A stretch of 64,000 bases of DNA from Rhodovulum sp. ES.010 (GCF_900142935.1 NZ_FSRS01000001.1:1312001-1376000), one strand, 5' to 3'. Counted from the first letter of the stretch, positions 25,960-34,467 are shown. The notes: generated from the sequence alone by a model not told the origin. Numbers and translations are program-made.

Positions 25960-27267
25960 TCAGGCGTCCTGCAAGGCAGGCTGGCGCCGGTCGTAGGACG
26001 ACGGAATCCCCAGCATGTCGCGATACTTCGCCACCGTGCGCCGGGCCAGCCGCACGCCCGAGCCCTCGGCCTTTTTCGCGATCGCGGTGTCGCTGAGGGG
26101 GCGGGCCGGGTTCTCCGCCGCGACGATCTCGGCCACCAGCGCGATCAGCGCGGTCTGCGAGGGGCCGTCCCCGCCCGTGCCGGGCGCGAAGGCGCGGCTG
26201 AAGAACGACCGCAGCGGCACCGTGCCGCGCGGGGTCTCGATCAGCCGGTGCGCCACGGCGCGGCTGACGGTGGAGGCATGCACGCCCATCTCCAGCGCGA
26301 CATCCTCGGTCGTCAGCGGCCGCAGGCGGCGCGGCCCGTGATCGAGATAGGCCGCCTGGTGGCGGACCACGCAGGTCGCGGCCTCCAGCAGCGTGAATTC
26401 GCGCCGCGCGACGGTGCGCGCCAGCCACCGCGCCCGCGACCGCGCCTGCGCGACGAAGGTCCGCGCCGCCGCGTCGCGGCCCGTCGCCGGCGCGTCGGTG
26501 ACGCGCACCTCCGGCAGGGTGGAGCGGTTCAGCTCCACCGTCCAGGCGCCGCGCTTGCGCGACACCCGCAGGTCGGGCGGGCGGATCGGCGCCTGCGGCA
26601 TGGAAAAGGCCAGTCCCGGCTTGGGGTCGAGCCCGCGGATCGTGCGCAGCGCGGCGCGCACGTCGTCGGGCGTGCCGTCGCACAGCTCCGCAAGCGCGTC
26701 GAGCCGCCCCTCGGCGATCAGCGACAGGTTGTCGAGGATCACCGAAAGCTCCCAGGTCAGAAGCCCCTTGGCCTCGGCCTGCAGCCTGAGGCACTCGGCC
26801 AGGCTGCGCGCGAACAGGCCCGCGGGCTCGACCTGCTGCAGGCGGCCCAGCACCGCCTCGGCCACCGGCACCGGCACGCCGGCGGTCGCGGCGACGGTCT
26901 CGACCGGGGTGCCGAGCCAGCCGGTCGGCTCCAGCGCCTCGACGAAGGCCAGCGCGACGCGGCGCGCCTTGGCATCGGGAAAGGCCAGCGCGATCTGGCC
27001 CGCCGCATGGGCATAGAGGCTGGGCTTGGCCGCCTCCAGCGCCGCCACCGCGTCCCAGTCCTCGTCGCGCCGCTGCCCGGCCACGCCCGCCGGCAGCGCG
27101 GGCGCCGCCTCGGGCAGGCGCACCTCCAGGCAGGGATTTTCCAGCGCCTCCTCGGCCAGGTGCGCGGCGAGATCGACATTGCCCATCTGCAGCAGCCGCA
27201 GCGACGCCTGCATCCGCGGCGTCATCGCCAGGCCCTGGGTCTGGTGCTGGGTAAGGATCATCTCCAT
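25960..27267 (-). CDS. rpoN: RNA polymerase sigma-54 factor RpoN
   Basis: 435 residues. The N-terminal Gln/Leu-rich activator-contact region is MEMILTQHQTQGLAMTPRMQASLRLLQM. The core-binding region and the central HTH (VALEMGVHASTVSRAV) follow, and the RpoN box ARRTVAKYR near the C-terminus recognises the -24 element. Compared with housekeeping RpoN (about 480-500 aa) it is somewhat short in the acidic region II (about residues 50-75), as often seen in nif-linked RpoN copies of Rhodobacter. Located directly after nifU-V-W, so it is probably the nitrogen-fixation sigma factor; whether another rpoN exists in the genome is unknown. Confidence 0.93.
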   Translation of the reverse strand: MEMILTQHQTQGLAMTPRMQASLRLLQMGNVDLAAHLAEEALENPCLEVRLPEAAPALPAGVAGQRRDEDWDAVAALEAAKPSLYAHAAGQIALAFPDAKARRVALAFVEALEPTGWLGTPVETVAATAGVPVPVAEAVLGRLQQVEPAGLFARSLAECLRLQAEAKGLLTWELSVILDNLSLIAEGRLDALAELCDGTPDDVRAALRTIRGLDPKPGLAFSMPQAPIRPPDLRVSRKRGAWTVELNRSTLPEVRVTDAPATGRDAAARTFVAQARSRARWLARTVARREFTLLEAATCVVRHQAAYLDHGPRRLRPLTTEDVALEMGVHASTVSRAVAHRLIETPRGTVPLRSFFSRAFAPGTGGDGPSQTALIALVAEIVAAENPARPLSDTAIAKKAEGSGVRLARRTVAKYRDMLGIPSSYDRRQPALQDA

Positions 27268-27374
27268 GGCGTCATCCTACCACGTCTCCGCCCGCGATCC
27301 GCAGCGCGGATGCCGCGCCGGCCCGTCCGCGCCGTCCGCCGCCGCGCATTTGGGCAGACGGCGCGGCCCGCTGC

Positions 27375-27707
27375 TCATCGCGCGACGGGCCGAAGCGCGG
27401 CCAGCGGCACGGTGTTGCCGCGCGGCTGGGTGAACAGCTTGAGCGCCTTCTGCTCGCGCGGGCTGGAGGCCACGAAATCCGCGTAGGCCCGCTTCAGCGC
27501 CTTGCGCGCCTCCAGGAAGACGCCGTCCTCGTCCAGCGCCGCCAGGTCGACCGCGGCGAGGTAATCGCCCATCCGCTTCATGATGTGCAGCCGGGCGCGG
27601 TTCAGCACCGCCTGGTCGTAGGGCAGCAACAGGAAGGTGAAGATCTCCTCGGCCGAGGACAGCGCGTGCATCTGGTCGAGCACGCCGGGGGTCGCGATAC
27701 GGGTCAT
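27375..27707 (-). CDS. nifW: Nitrogenase-stabilizing/protective protein NifW
   Basis: 110 residues from ATG 27707, which overlaps the nifV stop (ATGA) and has GGAG about 8 bases upstream; an ATG at 27719 is possible. The pattern [35 protein letters not shown] and [15 protein letters not shown] is characteristic of NifW, a small helical protein that protects nitrogenase MoFe protein from oxygen or assists its maturation. It lies between nifV and rpoN. Confidence 0.9.
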   Translation of the reverse strand: MTRIATPGVLDQMHALSSAEEIFTFLLLPYDQAVLNRARLHIMKRMGDYLAAVDLAALDEDGVFLEARKALKRAYADFVASSPREQKALKLFTQPRGNTVPLAALRPVAR

Positions 27708-28900
27708 GTCAGGCTCCATTGCGGGGGGTCGGGATCGGCGGACGGGCGCGACAGCGCCTCCGCCCGGGCGGCGAGGATCGCCAGGTCGGCGGGCAGCACC
27801 CCGCGTTTCTCGCGCGTGGCGAAGTCGCGCAGCAGCGGCAGCACCGCCCGCGCGGTGGCCGCGTCGGACGGCAGCCCCGCGGCGGCGAGCGCGGCGGTCA
27901 GCGCGGCAAGGCCGGAATGCTTGCCCAGCACGATCTGGCGCGCGCGGCCGAACCGGGCCGGCGCCAGCGCGGGGGCCTCGTAGGTGGCGGGGTCCTTCAT
28001 CAGCCCGTCGACGTGAATCCCCGCCTCGTGCGAGAAGACGCCCGCCCCGACGATCGGCCGGGCGGCGGGCAACGGCCGGTTCGACGCCCGCGCCACCAGT
28101 TCGGACAACGCGCAGAGCCGGTCCAGCGCGACCGCGCTGGGCCGCCCCTGCACGGCGAGCGCGGCCACCACCTGTTCCAGCGCGGCGTTGCCCGCCCGCT
28201 CGCCCAGGCCGTTCACCGTCACCGACAGATGCGTCGCCCCGCCCCGCTGCGCGGCCAGCGTGTTGGCGGTGGCCAGGCCGAGGTCGTCATGGGCGTGGAA
28301 CTCCACCGGCAGCGGCCCCTGGTCGACCAGGGTCGCCAGCGTATGCGCGGCGAACGGGTCCATCAGCCCCAGCGTGTCGGCCAGGCGCAGCCGGATCGCC
28401 CCGGCGCCGGCGGCCGCCTCGACGACCTGCATCAGGAAGCCGAGATCGGCGCGCGAGGCATCCTCGGCCCCGACCGAGACGGCGAAGCCGGCGCGGGTGG
28501 CCAGCGCGACGAGGCGGTCGATCTCGCCGAGCGCCCAGTCGCGGTCGCGGCCGAGCTTGGCGGCGAGCTGCCGGTCCGAGGCGGGCACCGCCAGGTGCAG
28601 CCGCGCCAGGCCGGTCAGCGCGGCGCAGTCCAGGTCGTCCTCGCGCAGCCGGCACCAGGCCACACCCGCGGCCCGGGTCAGCCGCGCCCCCGCCGCGCGC
28701 ATCGCGGCGATCTCGGCCATGCCCATCGCGGGCACGCCGAGTTCGATCTCGGCCACCCCGACGGCATCGAGGGCGGCGGCGATCGCGACCTTCTCGGCGG
28801 TCGAAAACGCCACGCCCGCCGCCTGCTCGCCGTCGCGCAGCGTCGTGTCGCAGATCGCCGGCGCGGGGCCGACGGCGTGGACGGGGCTGGCGACGGTCAT
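27704..28900 (-). CDS. nifV: Homocitrate synthase NifV
   Basis: 398 residues of the DRE-TIM metallolyase family condensing acetyl-CoA and 2-oxoglutarate to homocitrate, the organic ligand of FeMo-co. Key motifs: [14 protein letters not shown] (catalytic R and metal D), [13 protein letters not shown] (metal-binding HxH), [12 protein letters not shown] and HEAGIHVDG. Size is normal for NifV (about 380-400). It is 11 bases after nifU and overlaps nifW by 4 bases, placing it in the iscA-nifU-nifV-nifW unit. Confidence 0.93.
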   Translation of the reverse strand: MTVASPVHAVGPAPAICDTTLRDGEQAAGVAFSTAEKVAIAAALDAVGVAEIELGVPAMGMAEIAAMRAAGARLTRAAGVAWCRLREDDLDCAALTGLARLHLAVPASDRQLAAKLGRDRDWALGEIDRLVALATRAGFAVSVGAEDASRADLGFLMQVVEAAAGAGAIRLRLADTLGLMDPFAAHTLATLVDQGPLPVEFHAHDDLGLATANTLAAQRGGATHLSVTVNGLGERAGNAALEQVVAALAVQGRPSAVALDRLCALSELVARASNRPLPAARPIVGAGVFSHEAGIHVDGLMKDPATYEAPALAPARFGRARQIVLGKHSGLAALTAALAAAGLPSDAATARAVLPLLRDFATREKRGVLPADLAILAARAEALSRPSADPDPPQWSLT

Positions 28901-28911
28901 CGGCGGCCTCC

Positions 28912-29604
28912 TCAGCGGGCGGGCACGGGCACGACCAGAACGGCGCGGCCCAGCGCCTCGGCCAGCCGCTGCTGAAGCCCGCCGAGCGTGAGCCCGGCCA
29001 GCTGGCAGCCCGAACAGGTGCCCGAGAGGCGGACACGGACCCGCGGCCCGGCGATGTCGACAAGGCTGACGTCGCCGCCATCGGCGCGGAAGCGCGGCCG
29101 CATCCCCGCCAGCACGTCCTCGACCGCGCGGATCTCGTCCGCGGGGGCGGCGGCGGCCGCGGACGGCGCCGCGGGTTTCAGCGGCGCGATGGCCGGCGGC
29201 CGGGCCGCGCGCGCGCCCCTCGCGGCGCGGAAGGCCGGCGGCTGGGCGTGGTCGCGCAGCGCGGCGGCAAGCGCCTCGGCGGCGACGCGGGCGGCGGAGC
29301 GCTCGGCCGCGGGCAGCCCGCCGAGCACCGTCTCGATATAGCCGGCGGTGATCCCGCGGGCCTCGGCCAGGCTCTTGCCGTCCAGCAGTTCGGTCAGGGC
29401 CGAGGCGGCGGCGATTTCCGGGCCGCCGCCGGTGGTCTCGAACCGGGCGGCGCGGATCGTGGCGCCCTCGATCCGCAGCATCAGCCGCAGCGCGTCGCCG
29501 GTGCGCACCGCGCCCGCCTCGCCGAGCGCGTTGGCGTCCTCCAGCGGGCCGCGGTTGCGGGGGTTCAGGAAATGGTCGGTGAGCGTGGGCGAATAGTCGA
29601 GCAT
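28912..29604 (-). CDS. nifU: NifU-like protein lacking the scaffold cysteines of the IscU domain
   Basis: 230 residues. Residues 1-120 align by eye with the IscU/NifU scaffold domain ([46 protein letters not shown]). The three Fe-S scaffold cysteines are replaced: C in GCGD is T35 (RTGD), C in FGCG is G60 (TGGG), and C in the LPxxKxHC segment is A104; the Asp of CGD (D37) remains. The central 2Fe-2S ferredoxin domain is missing, replaced by an Ala/Pro linker. The C-terminal Nfu domain keeps a CxxC (GTCSGCQ, about 197/200). It can hardly assemble clusters like classical NifU; an Nfu-type carrier role is more likely. No nifS adjoins it. Confidence 0.8.
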   Translation of the reverse strand: MLDYSPTLTDHFLNPRNRGPLEDANALGEAGAVRTGDALRLMLRIEGATIRAARFETTGGGPEIAAASALTELLDGKSLAEARGITAGYIETVLGGLPAAERSAARVAAEALAAALRDHAQPPAFRAARGARAARPPAIAPLKPAAPSAAAAAPADEIRAVEDVLAGMRPRFRADGGDVSLVDIAGPRVRVRLSGTCSGCQLAGLTLGGLQQRLAEALGRAVLVVPVPAR

Positions 29605-29614
29605 GGCCCCCTCC

Positions 29615-29935
29615 TCAGCAGAAGGACTTGCCGCAACCGCAACCGGCCGTGGCGTTGGGGTTGTCGAAGACGAAACCCGATCCCTCGAGGCCGGTCACGA
29701 AGTCGATCGTGGTGCCCACGAGGTAGCCCTGGCTGTCGGGATCGACCAGCAGGGTGACGCCGTCGGCCTCGACCACGGCGTCGGTCTCCTCGCGGCTGAG
29801 TTCGAGCGCCATGGCGTATTGCAGCCCGGCGCAGCCGCCCGACTGCACCATCAGCCGGAGCCCGGCAACGGGCTGTCCCGCCCCCTCGATGGCGCTGGCC
29901 ATGGCGTCGCGTGCGGCTTGGGTGATCTGGATCAT
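29615..29935 (-). CDS. Nif-linked IscA/HesB-type iron-sulfur carrier
   Basis: 106 residues from ATG 29935 (AGGAGA 8 bases upstream). A-type carrier with all three cysteines: SGGCAGLQY (about C42) and the C-terminal GCGCGKSFC. IscA proteins adjoining nifU (NifIscA) deliver 4Fe-4S clusters or iron for nitrogenase maturation. It begins the iscA-nifU-nifV-nifW transcript, 33 bases downstream of the predicted start of a strong sigma-54 promoter. A longer in-frame extension to 30220 is repeat-rich and ignored. Confidence 0.9.
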   Translation of the reverse strand: MIQITQAARDAMASAIEGAGQPVAGLRLMVQSGGCAGLQYAMALELSREETDAVVEADGVTLLVDPDSQGYLVGTTIDFVTGLEGSGFVFDNPNATAGCGCGKSFC

Positions 29936-29979
29936 CGGGGCTCTCCTGGTCGTCGCATGTCCGGTCACGAAAAGGAGAA

Positions 29980-29994
29980 GCACAAACCGTGCCA
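29980..29994 (-). promoter_or_regulatory. Sigma-54 (-24/-12) promoter of iscA-nifU-nifV-nifW
   Basis: On the minus strand TGGCACGGTTTGTGC: -24 GG and -12 GC spaced by 10, with the full TGGCACG consensus and GTGC in place of TTGC. The expected start of transcription is about 12 bases downstream (near 29968), ahead of the ribosome site at 29942-29947. Confidence 0.85.
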
Positions 29995-30057
29995 GGCCGC
30001 ACCGCGCCCGTGTTTTCAGGGCCCTGCGCCGGGCGGCGGGCGGGCAGCGGACGCGAT

Positions 30058-30073
30058 TGGCGGGTTTGCGACA
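30058..30073 (-). promoter_or_regulatory. Degenerate NifA upstream activating site for the iscA-nifU promoter
   Basis: On the minus strand TGTCGCAAACCCGCCA, i.e. TGT-N10-CCA, one base from the TGT-N10-ACA consensus. It shares TGTCGC and CCCG with the perfect site upstream of nifE (TGTCGCGTCCCCGACA) and has comparable spacing to its -24 element (about 64 bases against 75). Confidence 0.5.
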
Positions 30074-30168
30074 GGCCGGCGCGGCAGTGTCGCATCGCGC
30101 AGGCGTGGGGCGGGCGCCTCCCGCCCCGGGGCCGCGCGGGCAAGCCCGCTTGCCCCGCGCCGGGCGTG

Positions 30169-30194
30169 GCGCGCGGCCCTGACGGGCCGCGCGC
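30169..30194. terminator. Strong hairpin downstream of fdxB
   Basis: GCGCGCGGCCC-TGAC-GGGCCGCGCGC, an 11-bp perfect stem, 42 bases beyond the fdxB stop. Next to it (30196-30227) is CTCCGGCGGGAG followed by TATTTGGGCCAAGAAGAAG, a short motif I recall as recurrent between genes in Rhodobacteraceae. Together with GCGGG-CAAG-CCCGC at 30136-30149 the region probably ends the nifE operon. Apart from these elements and the promoter at 29980-29994, the 300 bases 29936-30235 hold no gene that I can see. Confidence 0.55.
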
Positions 30195-30235
30195 GCCTCC
30201 GGCGGGAGTATTTGGGCCAAGAAGAAGGGGGCGGG

Positions 30236-30538
30236 TCAGGCCGCCTCGGCGGGGGCGTGCGTCTGGCAGCCCGAGGGGCAGACGCGGGCGCAGGCGCCGC
30301 AGCCGATGCAGTCGTTCGCATCGGCGATCACCATCACCTTGCGCTCGATCTCGTCCTCGTAGTCCTCGTCGTCGACATCGACGATCATGGCCTCGTCGGT
30401 TACGCCCTTGAGCGTGAGCACGTCGCGCGCGCAGACCTTGTAGCAGCGGCCGCAGCCGATGCATTTCCCGATGTCGATCCCGATCAGGAATTCCGGCGTG
30501 TATTCGGTGCCGCCGCGGGTGGTGGCCGTGATGGGCAT
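30236..30538 (-). CDS. fdxB: Nif-specific ferredoxin III (2x[4Fe-4S])
   Basis: 100 residues starting MPITATTRGGTEYTPEF at 30538, the characteristic N-terminus of the nif ferredoxin III family. Two cluster motifs: CIGCGRCYKVC and CIGCGACARVCPSGC, separated by an acidic insert (VDVDDEDYEDEIE). It supplies electrons for FeMo-co synthesis or nitrogenase. GGAGA precedes the start. It is the last gene of nifENX-DUF269-fdxB. Confidence 0.93.
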   Translation of the reverse strand: MPITATTRGGTEYTPEFLIGIDIGKCIGCGRCYKVCARDVLTLKGVTDEAMIVDVDDEDYEDEIERKVMVIADANDCIGCGACARVCPSGCQTHAPAEAA

Positions 30539-30552
30539 GGCTGGGTCTCCTT

Positions 30553-31026
30553 TCAGGCCCGGGCGGCGCCGGGGAAGCGCGCGACCATCGCGGCCGCGTC
30601 CTCGGTCATGCGCTCGCCCGCCTCGGCGAGCCGGGCGTAGCTTTCGAACCCGAAGCGGTGGATATCGCGGACATGTTTCGACAGCACGACGAGGCGCCCC
30701 GACAGCAGCACGATGCGGCCGAACCCCTCGTGGTGGATCTTCGACATCTGCGCGGCCATCGCGCCGGTGCGTCTTTCCAGCAGCAGCGCGATCGCGTCGT
30801 AGAACTTCTCGACCCGCCACAGCAGGTCCGGGTCGGGGTCGCCGATGATCGGGATCTCGCGGCGTTCCTCTTTCGTCACGATATACTCGGCCAGCAGCTC
30901 GGCATCGGTCTTGTCCTCCCAGGCGCCGTAGCTGTCCTCGGCGCGGATCACCGCGACGAGCTGCGCGAGGAAGGCGCTGTCGGGGACCGCGCCGCCGCGG
31001 GGCAGGGTTTCGGGCGCGGCGCTCAT
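30553..31026 (-). CDS. NifX-associated nitrogen fixation protein (DUF269)
   Basis: 157 residues with the family signature (FLAQLVAVIRAEDSYGAWEDKTD, EYIVTKEERREIPIIGDPDPDLLWRVEKFYDAIA, MSKIHHEGFGRIVLLSGRLVVLSKHVRDIHRFGF). This gene is almost always next to nifX; its biochemical role in FeMo-co maturation is not settled. It overlaps nifX by 4 bases and precedes fdxB. Confidence 0.92.
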   Translation of the reverse strand: MSAAPETLPRGGAVPDSAFLAQLVAVIRAEDSYGAWEDKTDAELLAEYIVTKEERREIPIIGDPDPDLLWRVEKFYDAIALLLERRTGAMAAQMSKIHHEGFGRIVLLSGRLVVLSKHVRDIHRFGFESYARLAEAGERMTEDAAAMVARFPGAARA

Positions 31027-31463
31027 TCGACGATCTCCCCGGCGTCGTCGGCGGCGAAATCGGGCCGCGGCCGGCCCAGCGCCTTGCGCAGGAAGGGGGG
31101 CGGCGTGCCGTTCAGCATCTCCCGGGTCTGGGCGAGCACCTCCGCGATGGGCTGCGGGTCCTTGCGCTTGATCGGGTGGATGCCGGCGCGCACCACCTTG
31201 GCCGCGGACGGCCCGCCGATCGCCAGCACGAAGAGCAGCGCGCAGCCCGAGAGCGCCTCGACCTTGGGCGTGATCCGGTCATCGACCGACGCGTGCCGCC
31301 CCTGCCGGTCCGTGACCGCGCCGAAATCCAGCACCTCGACCATCCGCGTGGCCTGCGTCGTCACCTCGTAGACGGCGAATTTCCGGGCCGAGCCGAAATG
31401 GGCGTCGAGATGCTCCATGTCGTTGGTGGCGATGGCGATCTTCAGGGGCGTTTCGCTGCTCAT
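31023..31463 (-). CDS. nifX: Nitrogenase cofactor carrier NifX
   Basis: 146 residues from ATG 31463 (GGAGGAGA 4 bases upstream). NafY/NifX-type dinitrogenase iron-molybdenum cofactor-binding domain: KIAIATNDMEHLDAHFGSARKFAVYEV, then DDRITPKVEALSGCALLFVLAIGGPSAAKVV. It carries NifB-co or the VK-cluster between NifB, NifEN and nitrogenase. It follows nifN by 13 bases. Confidence 0.92.
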   Translation of the reverse strand: MSSETPLKIAIATNDMEHLDAHFGSARKFAVYEVTTQATRMVEVLDFGAVTDRQGRHASVDDRITPKVEALSGCALLFVLAIGGPSAAKVVRAGIHPIKRKDPQPIAEVLAQTREMLNGTPPPFLRKALGRPRPDFAADDAGEIVE

Positions 31464-31476
31464 GGTCTCCTCCGGT

Positions 31477-32868
31477 TCAATGAGGCGCAGTCTGCGGGCG
31501 GTCATGCTCGAACTCCGGGTCGATGGGGGCGGCGCCGAACTCCTCGGGGCGCGGGGCGTGGGGATGGGCGAGGACCGCGTTGGCCACCTCGAAGAGGAAG
31601 GCGCGGGTGCCGCGATAGCCGACGCGGCAGGCATCCTGCGCGCCGAGCCTGTCGTTGATCGGAAAGCCCGCGCGGACCAGCGGCAGGCCGGTCGCGGCGG
31701 CGGCGTGGCGGGCATGGGCGTGGCTGATGAGCAGTTGCGCCCCGCCGCTGCGCGCAACCTCTTCCAGGTCGCCCAGGTCGCCCAGCACGGCCTCCTCGGC
31801 GGGGATCAGGTCGACCACCGGGTTGGCGGCCGAGGTGATGACGCAGGCGACCGCCTCGGCGCCCATCCCCGCCAGGGCGGAGGACAGCGCATGGGCCAGG
31901 TCGGGATCGGCGGCGATGGCGTATTTCAGCCCGCCGGTCTGGAAATGCGCGTCCAGCATCGCGTCCTGCAGCCGCGCGCGGTCGCGCCTGATCGCGGGGG
32001 GCGCGTCGGCCACCCCCGCCACCCCCATCAGCGCCGAGACGAAGGCATCCACCGCCCTGAGCCCGGTCAGCGCGGGGAAGACCTGCACCGGCATGTGGCC
32101 GCGTTCGCCCAGCAGGCGCGCGGCCCCGGCCATGCTTTCGCCGATGGCGAAGGTGACGGCGGAGCGCGCCATGGCTGGGATGTCGTCGACGGGCGTGCCG
32201 CCCAGCGAGGCGCCCGACCAGTCCTCGGCCAGGTGCCCGTCGAGCGACCCCGACAGGTCCGGCAGGACGATGGGTTTCAGCCCGAAGGCGCGGACCAGCC
32301 GGGTGATCTCGTCGATCTCGGCGGGCGTCAGGTAGGCGGCGGGCAGGATGTTGACCTGGCGCAGAGCCGCGTCGCGGCCGACGGGGTCGATCTCGGGCAC
32401 CAGCGCGTCGATGATGGCGGTCACCGCCGTGGCCCAGCCATCCTCCATCGCGCCCTCGAAATCGGGGGTGGCGGCGTAGACGACCTTGAGGTCGCCGAAA
32501 TCGCCCCGGCCCATGATCCCGGCCAGTTCGCCCTTGATGTCCTCGCCGCGGGTTTCGGTCAGCGCGGTCGAGGCGATGCCGATGAATTTCGGGGTCGCCT
32601 TCTTCTGGAGGTTGCCGATGGCCGCCTCGATCTGGTCGGCCCCGCCCAGGATGGTGGAGACCTCGTTCATCGCGGTGGTCTGCAGCGGGATCGCCTCGCG
32701 GAAATGGCGCACCATGTGGACCATCGCGAAGGCGGTGCAGCCCTGCGCGCCGTGGAACAGCGGCACCGCGCGCTCGATGCCCAGATAGGCCATGGCCGCG
32801 CCCAGCGGCGCGCTGGTCTTCAGCGGGTTGGTGGACAGCGCGCGGCGCGGGCGGGTCAGGCGGGCCAT
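31477..32868 (-). CDS. nifN: Nitrogenase iron-molybdenum cofactor biosynthesis protein NifN
   Basis: 463 residues. P-cluster-like cysteine region LFHGAQGCTAFAMVHMVRHFREAIPLQTTAM, then GIASTALTETRGEDIKGE, a typical NifN/NifK-like pattern. NifEN is the scaffold on which NifB-co is converted to FeMo-co. It begins 1 base after the nifE stop, so translation is coupled. Length is normal for NifN. Confidence 0.94.
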   Translation of the reverse strand: MARLTRPRRALSTNPLKTSAPLGAAMAYLGIERAVPLFHGAQGCTAFAMVHMVRHFREAIPLQTTAMNEVSTILGGADQIEAAIGNLQKKATPKFIGIASTALTETRGEDIKGELAGIMGRGDFGDLKVVYAATPDFEGAMEDGWATAVTAIIDALVPEIDPVGRDAALRQVNILPAAYLTPAEIDEITRLVRAFGLKPIVLPDLSGSLDGHLAEDWSGASLGGTPVDDIPAMARSAVTFAIGESMAGAARLLGERGHMPVQVFPALTGLRAVDAFVSALMGVAGVADAPPAIRRDRARLQDAMLDAHFQTGGLKYAIAADPDLAHALSSALAGMGAEAVACVITSAANPVVDLIPAEEAVLGDLGDLEEVARSGGAQLLISHAHARHAAAATGLPLVRAGFPINDRLGAQDACRVGYRGTRAFLFEVANAVLAHPHAPRPEEFGAAPIDPEFEHDRPQTAPH

Positions 32869-32869
32869 C

Positions 32870-34348
32870 TCAGCGCTCCTCGATATCGGTGGGGTCGTTG
32901 GCGAAGCCCGAGACCGGGCAGCGGTCCTTCACCCGCGGGCGCAGGCCGCCGAAGGCGCGCGCTTCCTCCCAGGGCGCCTTGGCGCGGACATCCGCCCACA
33001 TCGGGTTGTTCACCGACCGGTCGATCGCGCGCACCAGATCGACCATGCCCATGTAGCCGGCATAGGGTTCGTGCTTTTCCTGGTTCACGTCGATCCAGGG
33101 GGTGCGCGCCTTGAGCGCGACGAACTGGCTGCGCGCCCCCGACATCAGGATGTCGGCCCCCGAGTCCTTGAGCGTGGCATACATGTCCTTGGGCGCCATG
33201 TTTTCATACATGTGCGCCTCGGTGCCCATGATCCGGGCGACGCGGGCCTTGTCGGCCTCGGTGGCCTTGCGCACGCTGGTGCCGACGACCTCAATGCCCA
33301 GCTCCTGCAGGGCCGAGACCACGGACCAGCTCTTGTGCCCGCCGGTGTAGAGCAGCACCCGCCGGCCCTCAACGCGGGGCTTCAGCGGCGCCAGCGCCGC
33401 GCGGACCTTCGCCTCCTCCTCGGCGATCAGCGCCTCGCAACGGTCGATGAGATCCGCATCCGCGCCCCGCTCGACCAGCATCCGGCACATGGTGCGCAAA
33501 GCCTCGGAAGTGTCGGAAATGCCGTAGAACGACCCCTCGAAATAGGGGATGCCGTATTTTTCCTCCATCTTGCGGGCGAGGCCCAGCAGCGCGTGCGAGC
33601 AGACCAGCATGGTCACCCGCGCCCGGTGCATCTGCGCGACCTGGGCATAGCGCGCGTCCGCGGACAGCGAGCCGAGGATGCGGATGCCCAGCCGGTCCAG
33701 CAGCGGTTTCACCTGCCAGAGTTCGCCCGACAGGTTGTAATCGCCCATGATGTTGATGTCACAGGCGGTGGTGCGCGCGGGCTCCTGCGTGCCGATCACG
33801 TGGCGGAACATCATCTCGCCGCCCAGCTTGCAGCCCAGGTTCTTGGACCCGGCATAGCCCGGCACGTCGACCGGGATCGCGGGGGTGCCGAAGGCTTGCG
33901 TCGCGGCCTTGCAGACGGCGTGGATGTCGTCGCCGATCATCGCGGTCACGCAGGTCGCATAGACGAAGACGGCGGGGGGGGCGTGTTTCTCCACGATCTC
34001 GCGGATCGCGCGGTAGAGCTTCTTCTCGCCATGCCCCATGACGATGTCGAGTTCCGTCAGATCGGTGGTGAAACCCGTCTTGTAAAGCATCGGCCCCGAG
34101 GAGGCCGAGCCGCGGTTGTCCCAGGAATTGCCGCTGCAGGCCAAGGGCGCATGCACCAGGTGGGCCACGTCGACGATGGGCTGGAGCGTGATCATCGCCC
34201 CGTCGAAGGCACAGCCCCCCGCCGCCGCGCCCGGGGTCAGCGGCTTGGCGCAGCCGGTCTTGCGCGCGGCGGCCGATTTGGCGCGGTTGGTGGCGCAGGC
34301 CGGTTCGTGGAACGCGTCCTCTCGGGTCTGCTTCAAGGCGTCGGACAT
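32870..34348 (-). CDS. nifE: Nitrogenase iron-molybdenum cofactor biosynthesis protein NifE
   Basis: 492 residues from ATG 34348 (GGAGGG 5 bases upstream). Characteristic segments: KPLTPGAAAGGCAFDGAM, LACSGNSWDNRGSASSG, VYATCVTAMIGDDI, VPGYAGSKNLGCKLGGE, RVLLYTGGHKSWSVVSALQELG. Cluster-binding cysteines are retained. First gene of nifE-nifN-nifX-DUF269-fdxB, driven by an excellent sigma-54 promoter with a NifA activating site upstream. In-frame extension upstream to 34915 is rejected because it runs across the promoter. Confidence 0.95.
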   Translation of the reverse strand: MSDALKQTREDAFHEPACATNRAKSAAARKTGCAKPLTPGAAAGGCAFDGAMITLQPIVDVAHLVHAPLACSGNSWDNRGSASSGPMLYKTGFTTDLTELDIVMGHGEKKLYRAIREIVEKHAPPAVFVYATCVTAMIGDDIHAVCKAATQAFGTPAIPVDVPGYAGSKNLGCKLGGEMMFRHVIGTQEPARTTACDINIMGDYNLSGELWQVKPLLDRLGIRILGSLSADARYAQVAQMHRARVTMLVCSHALLGLARKMEEKYGIPYFEGSFYGISDTSEALRTMCRMLVERGADADLIDRCEALIAEEEAKVRAALAPLKPRVEGRRVLLYTGGHKSWSVVSALQELGIEVVGTSVRKATEADKARVARIMGTEAHMYENMAPKDMYATLKDSGADILMSGARSQFVALKARTPWIDVNQEKHEPYAGYMGMVDLVRAIDRSVNNPMWADVRAKAPWEEARAFGGLRPRVKDRCPVSGFANDPTDIEER

Positions 34349-34378
34349 GGGGCCCTCCGGGTTTCTGCCGAACAGGGA

Positions 34379-34393
34379 GCAGAAAGCGTGCCA
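34379..34393 (-). promoter_or_regulatory. Sigma-54 promoter of nifENX
   Basis: On the minus strand TGGCACGCTTTCTGC: perfect TGGCACG -24 block, correct 10-base spacing between GG and GC, and CTGC for TTGC at -12. Predicted transcription start near 34367, about 19 bases before the nifE ATG. Confidence 0.9.
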
Positions 34394-34467
34394 AGCCCCG
34401 CGCGCCCGCCGTTTCATGGCCGTGAGGGGTGGCGGCCGGGCGGGCGGCGGTGCCTTTGTCGGGTCAT

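Noticed and set aside
30058..30096. TGCGACA ... TGTCGCA outward-facing inverted repeat upstream of iscA as a stand-alone NifA site
   Set aside because: Half-sites point the wrong way for TGT-N10-ACA; only the left one fits a degenerate activating site and is reported as such.
29936..30220. Long N-terminal extension of the IscA-like protein
   Set aside because: It covers the sigma-54 promoter and hairpins and encodes Arg/Pro/Ala low-complexity; the ATG at 29935 has a good ribosome site and the family N-terminus.
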